A stretch of DNA of 64,000 nt from Dolomedes plantarius. Lineage: Eukaryota; Arthropoda; Arachnida; Araneae; Dolomedidae. The DNA is taken from contig OU015497.1 of the NCBI GenBank assembly GCA_907164885.2, forward strand, positions 72,339,898-72,403,897. The letters are read 5' to 3'. This document shows, one piece after another, positions 24,250 to 33,729 of the stretch (position 1 is its first letter; the number at the start of each line of letters is the position of its first letter). The notes under the pieces are model-generated. The model was not told where the DNA came from, did not search any database, and saw nothing but the letters and a program-made list of their open reading frames with translations. Made by a program: the position numbers and the translations under genes.

Positions 24250-24715
24250 ACACTTTCGCCGTCACGTGTTCAACGAACCAGCTAAAATAAATTCCCGCTC
24301 ATTGGGAAAGCCACCTCTATTTACATTGGCGGCACCACAATTTACATGGACCCTCTGCTAAGGCCTGGACTCTTCCCCGCCGCAAGGAAGCAGCCGTCAT
24401 GCTTTCAACAACTTAATCGCCCTCCCCCAGAGACCGTCTTCCATATTAAGAATTCTCCTCACCGCAAGCCACGTTAGATTGCATCTCTTCTCTCTCTCTT
24501 GGCGAGGCATTCATCCTTTACCGGCTGTCATCTGCCGCCGACTGCAGCGCGAAAACGCACGCAACACAACTCTTGCAAATGAGATGAGAGCAATTACCGG
24601 CCAGGGGGACAAAGGCTGGAATAGCTTACTCATAGACTGAAACGCTTCGGGAACCAATCAAGATATTTCTAATGACCCCCGAGTCAAGCTCTCTCTTCAT
24701 TATGCTCTACTCCAG
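24250..24715. promoter_or_regulatory. Candidate intronic regulatory island 5.7 kb before the Lim1 exons
   Basis: A G+C-richer block in AT-rich DNA. It holds, within about 60 bases near 24535-24620, an octamer-like TTGCAAAT, a homeodomain-type CAATTA, and ACAAAGG (TCF/SOX-type core). CTGTCA (TALE-type core) lies just before. No open frame of note and no terminal repeats are seen, so it is unlike the transposons around it. Enhancer function is inference from composition, site clustering and position. Confidence 0.3.
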
Positions 24716-25106
24716 AGGTAATAATAAAAAAAGAGATTTTTTTTGTAGACTGAATCGGGGCTGGAAAAAATTTGAAAATCGTAACATGCCTAATAGCGTC
24801 GGGCGTGTGGTTTTAAAAAAAAACGAGGGAAAGAAAACTAGCCTTAATAATATATGTTATAATAAAAGAGGTACGAATTTGGGTAATCATGCCAGATATT
24901 TTTCATAAAGGAAGATATTGCTCGCAAACAAATTATATTTTTGACCACACGTTATGATACATGATTTCCCATGATAATACCTAAGAAATTAATGAATAGC
25001 ATCTATTTTGATTTAATATTTAAATACAAAAGTATTAGAGGCATTTAATTAAAACACACAATCTTTATTCAAAAATGAAGAAAAGATTAATTTTTATCAA
25101 TTACAC

Positions 25107-25109
<3 letters not shown>

Positions 25110-25195
<86 letters not shown>
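25110..25195. repeat. (TA)n microsatellite
   Basis: About 43 TA units directly abutting the pogo/Tigger derivative on its left. Confidence 0.97.
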
Positions 25196-25197
<2 letters not shown>

Positions 25198-25200
<3 letters not shown>

Positions 25201-25813
25201 TCGAATCTCCATATATCGAACTTCCCTATATCGAAATTTTCTATATATCGAACTCTTAGCAAATCTCCATGTTCATTACATAGAAAAATTGTTTCTATAT
25301 ATCGAAAAAATCTCTATATATAGAAATTTTTTTCAAGACAAATTGGGAGATTTTATTCCACTTTAGAATAAAATCTCCCAAATTTTGGCATTTGAAACAA
25401 TACGTCGGGGACTTCAATTCGCGGAAAATGTCCCTGATGAAGTTTTTACTGGACTGAATAAATACGAACATTTCTTTGAACTTTCCGCAAAACTAACTGT
25501 TCAGAAAGATATTCGTAGTTTTTTTAAAAGAATGTAACTGTGATCATTGTAACCACTGTCTGCATTATTGTTTTTTTTTAAGATATGTAGTAATCAATAA
25601 ATCTTTCATATTAATTCCTTTTTTAGTTATTAACTTTCATTTAATGGGATTCGCATATAAATTAGAAATGGAGTTTCGTATACGAAAATTAGCTTCAATT
25701 TTAATGCTTTAGGAGAATTATGATAAGACTAAGCTCAATTCTATATATCGAAATTTCTATATATCGAATTTTTTTCGAGCAATTTGCTACTTCGATATAT
25801 GGAGGTTCAACTG
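25198..25813 (+). mobile_element. pogo/Tigger deletion derivative
   Basis: A 616-bp element with CAGTCGAATCTCCATATATC at the left and, inverted, CGATATATGGAGGTTCAACTG at the right. Several CTATATATCGAA repeats lie inside each end. TA follows the right end; the left flank is altered. The core (about 25388-25536) encodes the final part of a transposase, ending TVQKDIRSFFKRM before a stop, which matches the closing FF motif of jerky/Tigger proteins. Upstream residues include ETIRRGLQFAENVPDEVF. The DNA-binding and catalytic domains have been deleted, so it is non-autonomous. Confidence 0.75.
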
Positions 25814-25824
25814 TATATATATAC

Positions 25825-26559
25825 ACAGGGTGTTTCATATTGAATGAGACAAAAATAATAGCATACTACAAATTCTGTAATTTATTTATTTATCCGAAAC
25901 AAATTAATTCTGAAACTACAATTATACAAGTTTTATCTGGCAACAGCGAAAAATCTTCCGGTTACGAAATCACCGCTAGAGGCACTGTTAATCGAAATGG
26001 CGCCATCCATGCAGGAGAAAGCGTACTGTGTTTTGGAATACGCCAAAACATCTTCGCTTATCGTTCCCTGAGTTGGAGGAAGCGGTTCCCGGCTTCATTC
26101 TGCAGCAAGACGGTGCTCTATCACATTGGCATAAAAACGTACATCAGTACCTGGACGATAGTCTACCTCATTCCTGGATTGTCCTTGCTGGGTCAGACGA
26201 TATTCCATTGCTTTGTTGGCCACCGAGATGACCAGAACTAACCCCTTGTGATTTTTTTTTCCTATGGGGTTTTGTTAAAGACAACTTTTTCGTGCCTCCA
26301 TTTCCCAAGGACTTACATAAACTGAAGCAGCGGATATCTGAAGTGCTCGAATCATTAACAAAGGATATTCTATTACGAGTGTGGCAGGAACTGGAATACT
26401 GCATAGATATTTGTCGTGTCACCGGTGGGTCACACATAGAACATCTATAGAAACTTGGATAACTATAGTTTCACTGTAAATTTGATTTATCAAAATAAAG
26501 TAATTACAGCGTTCACAGGTATGCTTTCTTTTTGTCCCATTCAATATGAAACACCCTGT
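25825..26559 (+). mobile_element. Tc1/mariner-type deletion derivative with C-terminal transposase
   Basis: A 735-bp element bounded by a 31-bp inverted repeat with one mismatch. It starts ACAGGGTGTTTCATATTGAA and ends, inverted, TTCAATATGAAACACCCTGT. TA-rich DNA flanks it. The + strand retains the 3' part of a transposase: SWIVLAGSDDIPLLCWPPR, then CDFFLWGFVKDNFFVPPF, then LRVWQELEYCIDICRVTGGS and a stop at 26447-26449. The D-containing catalytic start is gone and a frameshift or stop occurs near 26231. Full-length relatives should be about twice as long. Confidence 0.75.
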
Positions 26560-27249
26560 ATATATTTACACACACACACACGATTTCGGCCGTGTAAGCG
26601 AAAAGAGATTCGCTTACACCTCCGAAATTGTTTAATGGTTTCGAAGTCTAGAAGTGATGTAATTTATTTCCCCCTCCTGTCATGTGGTCGCTACAATTTA
26701 TTTATTTCATATTTCAAAATTAATTCAATAACCTCCTAATAAGATAAAAAAAATGCATTTTAGTAATCCATCGAAGGAAAAGTAACAGTTTGACAAGATT
26801 CTCGAGAAATCAAAAGGAAGAAATAATTCTTCTATATTTGGTTCCTTGTCATAAAATATCTCAGTTGTCTATTTTTCCTTGAGGTGCTCGCGTCTCCCTG
26901 GAATTAAGAACCGAAAACGATTTTTTCCCCCTCACCAAAATAGGCATGTTAGTCATTAGGGGAATGCAACATACACAAAACAGACACTCTGCGAAAGATT
27001 TCGTCACCTTTTGAAAAAGGGATAACGTACTTCTAAATTCCAGATGCATCAAAAGCTTTCTTGCTTCAGGAAGTGCTACTTCTTTTATTTGGCAATAAAT
27101 GCTGAGGTCGGTATGCGTAGCTATCATAATCTAGAAATTTATCTGGCAGTAACATCTCCCTAGGGGAGCCTTAGCTTATTCTCCGCTAATCTACCATAAG
27201 GCATACAGAGTACTCTTAGATCGACAGTTTCGATACATACACGCACACA

Positions 27250-27256
27250 CATCTCA

Positions 27257-27299
<43 letters not shown>
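27250..27299. repeat. (CT)n(TA)n microsatellite
   Basis: A CT run followed by a TA run. Confidence 0.95.
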
Positions 27300-27766
27300 A
27301 GACATAGTTGAGAGTGAAAAACCAGTATATGCTCAGAACCACAAGAGCCAGGAACTAAAAACATGAAAAGATAAGTGAAAAATAGGTTTTAGAGAGCATC
27401 TTATCTTCAGCGGTGCCGATACTGTCTAAAAACCAATCGATTGTTTCTAATAAGTATGATCTGAGCAATAAATATACTTAGACACTGTACAATCCATAAG
27501 AAACAGAAGAAGTGAATAAACAGTGACTTTGAGCACCAAACTCGGCGCCAGACAAAGTGAAAGTTAAGTTAAAGAGACCATAAGAAGACTGACGTCCCAA
27601 ACATTGCAACCATGGAGCAAATGGATTCACCAGCAGACTTACAAAGGACACTGTTTTATAGGAAATAATTACCTAAGTTAACTTAAACATTTATTATGAC
27701 TAAGAGTTATTATTTTTTATTTTAATTACACTAGTTTTTATTTATATATATATATTTATAGATATA

Positions 27767-27771
<5 letters not shown>

Positions 27772-27830
<59 letters not shown>
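27772..27830. repeat. (TA)n(TG)n microsatellite
   Basis: A TA run joined to a TG run, the same order as at 4961, 7968, 13852 and 18461. Confidence 0.95.
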
Positions 27831-27831
<1 letters not shown>

Positions 27832-28763
27832 AAGTTAAAAATATAATATTACCGTGATTTGAGGCCTGTCAGCATTATACTACCAAACAATGAGATACCA
27901 GACTCTCGGATAAACATGTAAATATACACTTTTTTTAAAAGGTCTAATGGTGTAATTGATAAAAATTAATCGTTTTATAATTTTCTAATAATGTAGATGT
28001 GTGTATCTACGTCAAACTATTCCGATTCTAGCAGGCGATATTTTGATCACAGGAAGAGAAATTTTAGGGGGAAAAAAGGGCCTCAAAAGGCAAAAATATC
28101 ACCTGATTGCCCTGATAGCGCGAAACTGACTAATATTGATACCATTTGCTGTCAACAATAGCAATAAAAGTTGGTGACACAAAAAACTTGATCCTCACTA
28201 CCATCAAAAGATCACATTTAAGTGTCCAACAGTTTAACAAATGACATCATGTGTCACAGATAGCCATACTTGAGTGTCCTTTTAACATTACTTGTCAAGC
28301 TCGCAGTTGTTCATTTAATAACAATGATAGGAATAACATCCATAATCACACATGACTACGATTCCGTTTGGCTGACTGTGTGTTTATCCGCGATTAACGA
28401 AGCGTAAAATCCTAAGAGAGACTGATGAGCATTGATAACCGATTGAAGATCGACATAAAAGTTAGAGTTTAGATATAAATTACCTTTAGGATGTCAAACA
28501 GCTCGGAACGGTGCGGCACCGAGCTTATTTTATTTTCAAACTACGCTGGTTTCAGACGTTCAGCAGAAACCAGATTGCTGCGGTTAGTAAATAAAATTGT
28601 TCTAACTTTAGACAAGTTCAATGATTCATTGAACTATCCCGATTTGAAATAAAAGAAGTGTTATATACAGGGTAGTAATTCAAAATTTCTTACACAATTT
28701 TTTTCGATAAAACACGCGTGTAGACTTATATTTTATTTGATATATATAAAGCACTATCTAAAC

Positions 28764-29041
28764 CAGTGTTTCCCAAACTTTTTTGATCGCGGAACCCTAA
28801 GGACATTTTTTGATCAATAGACCTCTTCCACCTCTAAATTTAATGCGATATTGAGTGAAACAAATATTGTTTTAATACTCAGATTTTATTGAATTAAACA
28901 AAAAATCATTAAAAAATTCTTCACAAAAACAAATAATAGTGATTATAAAAACAAAAATATGAGGTAAGATAAATTATGGATTTGCCATTAGACTGTCGTG
29001 GGGAACCCAGCGTTCCGCGGAACACACTTTGGGAAACTCTG
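28764..29041. mobile_element. hAT-type MITE
   Basis: 278 bp with inverted ends CAGTGTTTCCCAAAC and GTTTCCCAAAGTG-type (right end CACTTTGGGAAACTCTG). The flanks ATCTAAAC (28756-28763) and CTCTAAAC (29042-29049) are an 8-bp target duplication with one change, as expected for hAT transposition. Secondary inverted matches (TCGCGGAACCC on the left; GGAACCCAGCGTTCCGCGGA on the right) lie near the ends. No coding sequence. Confidence 0.8.
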
Positions 29042-29049
29042 CTCTAAAC

Positions 29050-30397
29050 GATGACGAAAAATTCACAATAGTAGTTGTTTTTAATTGAGTAAACGTGATT
29101 TTTTTATGTTACTACACTACTTGAAAAGTTTTAAAATTTATAAAAAAAAACTATATGCAATTTTATATGTTTGTATTATGTATCAAAATATAACCATTTA
29201 TGTGATGTTAACATTTAGAGTTTGTTTGTCTATAATTTAATACACCAAAAAATGGCCCACAATTACGGGATGTTTGCAAGAATGCGATACCCTTGAAACG
29301 ACTTGATACTGAGTAAAATAAGTTCCATCATAGCAGAGATAAAGGTTTTAGAGTAATATGTATGTTGAACTATATCTCAGTTTAATCATAATTCGTTTTA
29401 ATAGTTTTTCATCATTAAGTCTAAACGAAAGATGACCGGCTCCTAAAAAAATTCACGGCTGCCATCTAGCGGCTGAAAAAATGAATCCATTTCTCGGCCA
29501 AATTACTTTATTTATTAAAAAAGAAAGAAAGAAAGAAAAGATGGTAACTGAGAATTGTTCCTCTATATATGCTCTATGTATCTAAATCTGTCTCGAAACA
29601 GAAGAAAAAAGAAAGGAAATTGTTTATTTCTGTTAATATAATAAGAGGAATAATCTAATCAGATTCTTGAATTACGAAGAACACGAATAAGGTGAAATAT
29701 TTAATTTTAATGGTTAATTTTTAATTTTTAATTAAAAATAAGCTTTCGTTTCGTGCAGTGTTGAAATTAATTCGAATTCTTCAAAACCTATGAAAAGTTG
29801 GATAACCCAACTGACGGCGGGTGGTCTAATTAGATTTAAAAAGGTAACCAGATGTGTGATTCAACGTAATCTTACTACACAAGGTACTATTAACTTAATT
29901 TTACCAAAAACATACCAACATTTTTCGATAGCTTTCTTTTTTTCTTAATGTACGAAACAAAAGATATTTGTTCAAAAACTTCTTTAAGCTTCTTACGGGC
30001 AAATTCATTATTTTAATACAACTGCCATATATTCTTATTTAGCGTACATAATACTTTCTTTTTATTAAACTCATCAACAAAACATTCGTGTTTCATTGTC
30101 GTTCACCTTAGGTTTTTACTCTGTCGGAACTAATTTATTGAAGCATTAAAACTTATGCTGCAAAGAAATTGAATTTTTGGAAGCTTGAATCACATGCATT
30201 TGATTTACCACTTTATATATAATTTGTCTGAAAATCCTCCATGCCTTTGAGACAGCACCCGCTATACTCAATAACGTTTTCGAAGTGTTCGAATTCTCGG
30301 AGGGCCACAGTTAACAATTACTTATGATATGTATCCCTAACATGGACATTCAAACTAAATCTAAAAATGAAATATGATTTTTTTTTCTTCTTTGCAG
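29050..30397. other. Intron sequence before the Lim1 exon
   Basis: AT-rich sequence with no coding frame. It ends in a pyrimidine tract and TTTGCAG at 30391-30397, the acceptor of the Lim1 exon. A CTCF-like site lies at 29457-29474. The true 5' extent of the intron is unknown. Confidence 0.6.
29457..29474 (-). promoter_or_regulatory. CTCF-like binding site
   Basis: On the minus strand the sequence is CAGCCGCTAGATGGCAGCC. The core CCGCTAGATGGCAG fits the vertebrate CTCF consensus CCASYAGRKGGCRS at all but one position (G for A at the third). CTCF and its recognition code are conserved in most arthropods. It lies about 0.9 kb before the penultimate Lim1 exon. Single-motif matches can be chance. 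Confidence 0.3.
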
Positions 30398-30550
30398 ACT
30401 CAAATAGTCCGAACGACTTCAGCTATGGTCCGCACCCAGGTTTCTATGACTATTTCCCAGGCCCTCACCCCCAAACCGGCTTGTCCGATTTTCCCGGGAC
30501 AGTTCCCATTGGAGGTGGTAATATGGAGCACCCGGGGCAAATGAACAACG
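30398..30550 (+). CDS. Lim1: Lim1 (Lhx1/Lhx5-class LIM-homeobox), penultimate coding exon
   Basis: A 153-bp internal exon between a pyrimidine tract with TTTGCAG (30391-30397) and a consensus donor, G|GTAAGC, at 30550/30551. It is entered in phase 1 and left in phase 1, adding 51 codons' worth of sequence. It reads SNSPNDFSYGPHPGFYDYFP, continues GPHPQTGLSDFPGTVPIGG and ends EHPGQMNNG. In vertebrate Lhx1/Lhx5, the segment after the homeodomain also starts a new exon with a Tyr-Gly-Pro-Gly and Tyr-Asp-Phe-Phe-Pro block and runs into a Gly-Gly-x-x-His-Pro stretch. The order and exon border match here. This region is a low-complexity Pro/Gly activation-type tail of a nuclear transcription factor that patterns head, nervous system and appendages in arthropods. 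The upstream LIM and homeodomain exons are not visible in the window. Confidence 0.8.
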
Positions 30551-32027
30551 GTAAGCTGAATCAGCTCTTCCTTAGCTTAACATTCTTGGATGATTTAAAT
30601 GGAGTCATTCTGTTTGATCAGTAATTTATTTCAATGAATAAACTATATGAGATCTAGTATCAAAGTAGTATATTGTCGATTTCAAATTGATCTTCGTAAA
30701 CAGGAGCGAGATCTGCTGATGAATTTTGTCGTTGCAATGAAAAAACAAAATACCGTAAAAGACAACCTTTTTTCAAGTTGCAATGTTCCTGGGTAGAGGA
30801 TACCTTTGTTTTTTGGGAAACTTCATAGGAATGGGATAGAAATGTCTTAATTTCCATTAATAAATCTGCACATTAACATGATGGGTGGAAATCATTCTCA
30901 GTACTGTTTTCTCCCTGTACATCCCCACAACAGTGGCCCAAACACAGGAGGATAGGAGATGGGGTGAATCCATAACGCTATTAAAGGGGGGGGGGGTTGC
31001 TAAAAATGACTAAAAAAAGTATTGATTGCAATTTGAATTTTCCTCTTCCGCCCCCCCCCCCCTCTAAGTTATGACAATCCTACCAAAAAGAGATTCTAGC
31101 AGCGTCACTGCATGGTAAAATGACGAAAATGTAATATGGATTCCAATATGATTGTTATATTTGCTGAGACATCGCATGACTTCACTGCGATGTTTCAACA
31201 ATGCAGAAATGCCCGAATTAAGCTCCTTTACAAAGAAATTACCTGGTGACGTTACTTTGTGACAGTACTAGAATTAATGGGAATTCCCCTGCATGTGCGT
31301 ATACTCCAAATGCTCCCTAAGGGCGCTCTTAGGTCCTCATCACTACTTGAACAAGAAATAACATGCAGTGATGATGAATTACTTTAAATGTTACAAAACC
31401 GTAGAATTTTTATTTCCATGGAAATAAAAGTTAACGTTCCATGGAAGTTAGTAAACGTGCACGTTTACTAAAGGTACGTAAAATAAAGGTACAAGAACGA
31501 GTTTGAGAAGTTTCATAATAAGTTCTATATATGATAAATGAAAGTATAAGTATAGTTCTATATAAATAAAGTATAGTTCCATAATAAGTTCCATATAGTT
31601 CCATATAGAAGTATAGTTCTATATAGCTCCACAGTAAGTTCCCTAATAAATTCTATAAATGATAAATGAAAGTATATGTATAGTTCTATAATAATTTCCA
31701 TAGTAAGTTCCATAATAAGTTCTATTAATGATAAATGAAAGTATAAGTATAGTTCTATAAATGAAGTATAGTTCCATAGTAAGTTCCATATAGTTCCATA
31801 TAGAAGTATAGTTCCACAGCAAGTTCCCATAATAAGTTCTATAAATGATAAATGAAAGAATATGTATAGTTCTGTAAATAAAGTTCCATAATAAGTTCTA
31901 TAATAGTTCTGAAAGTGTATTATTCGACTAAAAATTATGATTGTTTGTATAAATATTATCTAATGCTTAGCGATTTACGTAACCAACTATCATTTTACAT
32001 CGTGCTTTATTTTTTTTTCTTCTTCAG
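30551..32027 (+). other. Last intron of Lim1
   Basis: A GT-AG intron of 1477 bp (GTAAGC donor at 30551, TTCTTCAG acceptor at 32020-32027 after a T-rich tract). It carries a G-run near 30986, a C-run near 31052 and a dense tandem-repeat field at about 31520-31915. Confidence 0.75.
31520..31915. repeat. Higher-order tandem repeat in the last Lim1 intron
   Basis: Short units of the type AAGTTC(C/T)ATA and AAGTATAGTTCTATA alternate. A longer period is marked by TCTATAAATGATAAATGAAAG recurring near 31528, 31660, 31729 and 31843. Unit borders drift, so copy number cannot be given exactly. No coding meaning is seen. Confidence 0.85.
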
Positions 32028-32212
32028 GGTTAGGCAGCATGGGAAGTGACCCCTCTTACGTCAGTCCCTCTTCAGACTGCCTGAGGTCCAGTCCCGAGAA
32101 CGGGATGGTCACACTCACAGATTACGGGGCGAGACAGCAACAGACTCCGACGGATGCGTCCAGCTTCTCTCCGTTCGTCAGCAATCATGTCGGAGAGACT
32201 AGAGTCTGGTGA
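32028..32212 (+). CDS. Lim1: Lim1 (Lhx1/Lhx5-class LIM-homeobox), terminal coding exon
   Basis: The exon starts after TTCTTCAG (32027) and completes the Gly codon split by the last intron. It stays open for 61 residues to TGA at 32210-32212. It reads GLGSMGSDPSYVSPSSDCLR, then SSPENGMVTLTDYGARQQQ and ends FSPFVSNHVGETRVW. The final Val-Trp at the stop, after a Ser-Pro-rich tail, is a shared feature of Lhx1/Lhx5 proteins and supports the assignment. The 3' UTR follows; AATAAA-type hexamers occur near 32305 and 32703, either of which could serve for polyadenylation. With the preceding exon it gives 112 residues of C-terminal tail. Spiders may have two Lim1 paralogues after the arachnid genome duplication, and I cannot say which this is. 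Confidence 0.8.
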
Positions 32213-33137
32213 CAACTGGAGGAACATGGGTCCGCTGCTCCGAAGCACTGATGCATTCGATAAGCGTGGATGCATTTTGCAGGGACTGAAGGATTGTTCA
32301 AGCTTTGTAAAAATAAAAAAACAGCCCCGCCAGAAATGAAACACAGTTCACCTCGCAGCTTTTTGATCTTGAGAACAATCCTGTGTAAACTAAACCGACT
32401 GATGTTTTTTCTGATGTGTGACTTTAGGAGTGAAACTGTGCTTTTTTTTTTTTTTTTTTCGCCATTTGCTTAAAGTGAAACTCATCATTTTCCAGTTAAC
32501 TTATTACTAGAAACAGTTCTCCATACTGAATATCATGCACTGCTGGAAATGTGGAAAACCGCTGCTCTCCCAGAGACTCCCAGAGACTCCCAATACTTGA
32601 TGTGGTAAATATCGAATTCCATCAGAAACAAGAGAATAGTAAAATTATTGAAAGGCATTTTAACCCGCGTGAAGAAAAGAAACGGTGACAGTGTTGGGAC
32701 ATGTAAATAAAAGAATCAAAATGTGGAATTTCTGTGAAAATCTCAATTCATAAAAAGCGGAAAACACGAGGAATATCATTACTGACTTCCATAAAAGGGG
32801 AAACAAAAGAAGAGAACACTTTATGATATATTATCTCATAACATCCAATTGACGGAAACGGCGTGGTTCAGGAAGGAGACATACTGTCGTGAATGCCATA
32901 TAAATTAGATATGAGCTCTTTTATTATTAATACGAATTATTCATAAAAATTTGCGTAACGTAATCATAAATTCAATTTCTGTAAGATATTAACGAGGGAG
33001 TTGTTCATAAACCGGTTCTGAAAAATCAATGTCAAGTGAAATGCAGTAATACAGCTAAAATGTGATTCCGAGGTAGTAATTAAATTCAATTGACTGCTGC
33101 GATCAAATTACATTTAGAGATAGTTTATGAAAATAAA
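32213..33137 (+). other. Presumed Lim1 3' UTR and downstream DNA
   Basis: Relatively less AT-rich up to about 32300, then AT-rich. Contains a T-run (32442-32459) and a short direct repeat CCCAGAGACT near 32568-32590. The transcript end is not defined; hexamers near 32305 and 32703 are candidates. Confidence 0.45.
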
Positions 33138-33729
33138 TACCGTATTTTTTAGACCATAAGATGTACTTACATAAAAAAAATTCTTACATAAAAAAAATCG
33201 ACTTAAAATTGGGGTACATCATACGGTCCGAAGGTAACTTTAAAATAAAATTAATATTTTATTGTACGTTTTATATATATTTATATTATACATTACAGAT
33301 ATTTATTATATATATTTATAATATATCTATGGTGCCCGGTATAAAGGGCTTAAGTCGCAAAAAAGGATTTTTAGGTATTTGTTAGTATTGATAAATAAAA
33401 ACAAAAATCTTTTGACTTGTATGAAAGGCTTAAGTCTATCAATTTTGTATACAAAAGTACATTTCTTTGTACAAAAGACTCAAGTCGAAATCATAGTTCT
33501 GCGATTGGTATAAAAGCCAATAACTTGGTATATTTAAATCACTGTGTTTGACTTAAGTCCTTTATACCGGGCACCATAGATATATTATATATATAATATA
33601 TATTATATATATTTTTTATCTTTATTAAGTAAGAAATTATCTTTATATACCTAACAAAATACAAAATATTCTTTTCTAAAAATCCTCCCATAAAATTGAG
33701 GGGCAACAAATGATCCGAAATATAGGGTA
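33138..33729. mobile_element. Inverted-repeat element with an internal insertion (copy 2)
   Basis: Same family as 11269-12021. The left end is TACCGTATTTTTTAGACCAT, followed by an inner CATCATACGGTCCGAAGG. The right arm, TTTATCTTTATTAAGTAAG to AAAATCCTCCCATAAAATTG, ends near GATCCGAAATATAGGGTAA. A different MITE sits inside at 33325-33581. No coding sequence. Confidence 0.7.
33325..33581. mobile_element. Short MITE inside copy 2 of the inverted-repeat element
   Basis: Two arms of about 33 bp with one mismatch face each other. The left reads CTATGGTGCCCGGTATAAAG then GGCTTAAGTC; the right, inverted, reads the same with GACTTAAGTCC. The core repeats the 'AAAGGCTTAAGTC' theme. It lies in a TA-rich stretch, so the target duplication cannot be placed. 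No coding sequence. Confidence 0.7.

Larger units (their letters stand above)
26560..28755. other. No gene; microsatellites within
   Basis: AT-rich DNA. Contains (CA)n at 26570-26580, (CT)n(TA)n at 27250-27299 and (TA)n(TG)n at 27772-27830. A short frame at 26861-27127 on the minus strand is not recognisable. Confidence 0.4.

Noticed and set aside
28498..28528. Hairpin AGCTCGGAACGGTGCGGCAC with CGAGCT
   Set aside because: It looks superficially like a bacterial small-RNA or guide-RNA terminator, but this is animal DNA, no repeats or related genes accompany it, and 7-bp stems are common by chance.
30367..30397. ATG at 30367 as the start of a short gene
   Set aside because: It lies in the pyrimidine-rich intron end before TTTGCAG. 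The residues it adds (a Phe run) are intronic, and the Lim1-like similarity starts after the acceptor.
31558..31830. 90-codon minus-strand frame rich in Leu, Tyr and Trp
   Set aside because: A translation of the tandem repeat in the Lim1 intron; the periodic peptide follows the DNA period.
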